Source of the DNA: a virus
Reading direction: 5' to 3' (one strand)
DNA length: 21,178 bases
IMG/VR virus record: IMGVR_UViG_3300021962_010387
Span: 1-21,178 of that record
Of this stretch, positions 20,526 through 21,178 are shown in pieces. The translations under genes and the position numbers were made by a program. The notes beneath the pieces were generated by a model, which had not been told where the DNA came from, did not search any database, and was given only the letters and a program-made list of their open reading frames with translations. Each line of letters begins with the position of its first letter. The stretch's first letter is position 1.

Positions 20526-21178
20526 TTTACTTCCTTAACCATAAGTGTTCCATCTTCTAAAGTTTTTAGAACTGGCTCGCATGTCATTCCTTCTCTCATT
20601 TTTGCCAAAGAGAGTGGGTACATACTTGAAAATACAATTGCTCTATTTAAATTCTTATCTTTATCTGACATAACTAAGTGTGCCATAGTTTTACCAGCTT
20701 TTGTTTTATATGGTGTATAGCTTATCACAAACCTTTGATTTTCGTCAATAGGGTACGACTGTGCATATAGATATTTAACAAAAGCATCTTCTGAGTCCTT
20801 GTTAATTAAATCAACTTCTACATATCTGGATATTCTATTATCTCCGACAAGGACAAAATACATTTTGTTTGTTTCTATTTTTGTTTGCTCAATATCAAAA
20901 AGACCTACTGATCCGCTTTCATCAACAAGCTCAATTCTTGACCAACCATTTCCACGCTTTATGCTCTTTGCCATTCCAAACATAACAAAGGATCCGAGCT
21001 CTTCAAACTCATCAATTGGTCTGGCCTGGGCTTTAATCTTTGGGTCTAGATTAGAAAGATTAAATGAAGGTATTCCTAAAAATTCGTAATAAGACTCGGC
21101 TTCTTTGCCGCTTCTAGGGTTATCATCAAAAGCAGCCCCGCCAATAGCGTTAAGAGAAGAAATGGCCCTAGAATTAAT
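20522..21178 (-). CDS. DNA polymerase III alpha subunit (DnaE-like), C-terminal part, cut at right edge
   Basis: The frame stays open from the stop at 20522 to the window edge, giving 218 visible C-terminal residues; an internal Met at 20983 is not the real start. The segment INSRAISSLNAIGGAAFDDNP matches the conserved helical motif after the polymerase core (NxRTIExLIxAGAFD in bacterial DnaE). Further on an OB-fold segment follows (FVISYTPYKTKAGKTMAHLVMSDKD, then SSMYPLSL), like the Lys-Thr-Lys-Gly-Lys-Met-Ala region of DnaE. It copies the phage genome, with the catalytic PHP/palm region outside the window. The family fit is good, with part of the enzyme unseen. Confidence 0.8.
   Translation of the reverse strand: MNSRAISSLNAIGGAAFDDNPRSGKEAESYYEFLGIPSFNLSNLDPKIKAQARPIDEFEELGSFVMFGMAKSIKRGNGWSRIELVDESGSVGLFDIEQTKIETNKMYFVLVGDNRISRYVEVDLINKDSEDAFVKYLYAQSYPIDENQRFVISYTPYKTKAGKTMAHLVMSDKDKNLNRAIVFSSMYPLSLAKMREGMTCEPVLKTLEDGTLMVKEVK

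Overview
The window looks like part of a double-stranded DNA phage genome, AT-rich by eye. Every gene I can support is on the minus strand, so genes are read from high to low coordinates. Packaging (large terminase with an adjacent DNA-binding small-subunit candidate), replication and recombination (DNA polymerase III alpha C-terminus, RecA, SSB, RuvC-like resolvase, Cas4/RecB-like nuclease) and lysis genes (CHAP endolysin, holin-like proteins) share one dense, tightly overlapping gene array. No integrase, repressor, att repeat or bacterial housekeeping block is visible, so I read it as a lytic phage or an assembled viral contig rather than a prophage. An actinobacterial host is the best inference: AhpC has the actinobacterial-type C-terminal tail with the CxC pair, AhpD follows it directly as in that phylum, and one promoter looks leaderless. 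This is inference, not proof.

Layout in transcription order. From 21178 to 15134: DnaE C-terminus (cut by the window edge), a small protein, RecA, a zinc ribbon, a possible nuclease, SSB, two tiny membrane proteins (one XapX-like), a helical protein, the Cas4-like nuclease, a zinc-finger protein, the RuvC-like resolvase, an FkbM-like methyltransferase, a 46-residue HTH protein and a DUF1599-like protein. From 15133 to 12043: small terminase candidate, large terminase, a small cysteine protein, a CAT-anticodon tRNA and an acidic protein. From 12042 to 8745: an operon of a NodU/CmcH-type carbamoyltransferase and two paralogous SGNH-like proteins. From 8735 to 7439: a promoter, tRNA-Arg, AhpC, AhpD and tRNA-Lys. 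From 7371 to 4831: a 2OG-Fe(II) oxygenase, an SDR, Hsp20, a structured leader, a staphylococcal-nuclease homologue and an FmdB-like zinc ribbon. From 4754 to 1: PstS, a large exported PA14/coiled-coil/proline-rich protein, small membrane proteins, the endolysin and a cut-off gene.

The auxiliary genes suggest a phage that supports a stressed, nutrient-limited host. PstS (with a possible PHO box) would scavenge phosphate, AhpC/AhpD would remove peroxides, and Hsp20 would protect proteins. The three tRNAs match codons (AGA, AAA, and ATA or ATG) that are common in an AT-rich genome. The carbamoyltransferase/SGNH operon, FkbM-like enzyme, SDR and 2OG oxygenase form a modification toolkit whose substrate (DNA base, surface glycan or virion protein) cannot be told from sequence. 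The most unusual non-coding element is the leader at 5427-5522: it has a ladder of mutually exclusive helices ending on the Shine-Dalgarno sequence of the nuclease gene, as a riboswitch or RNA thermometer would.
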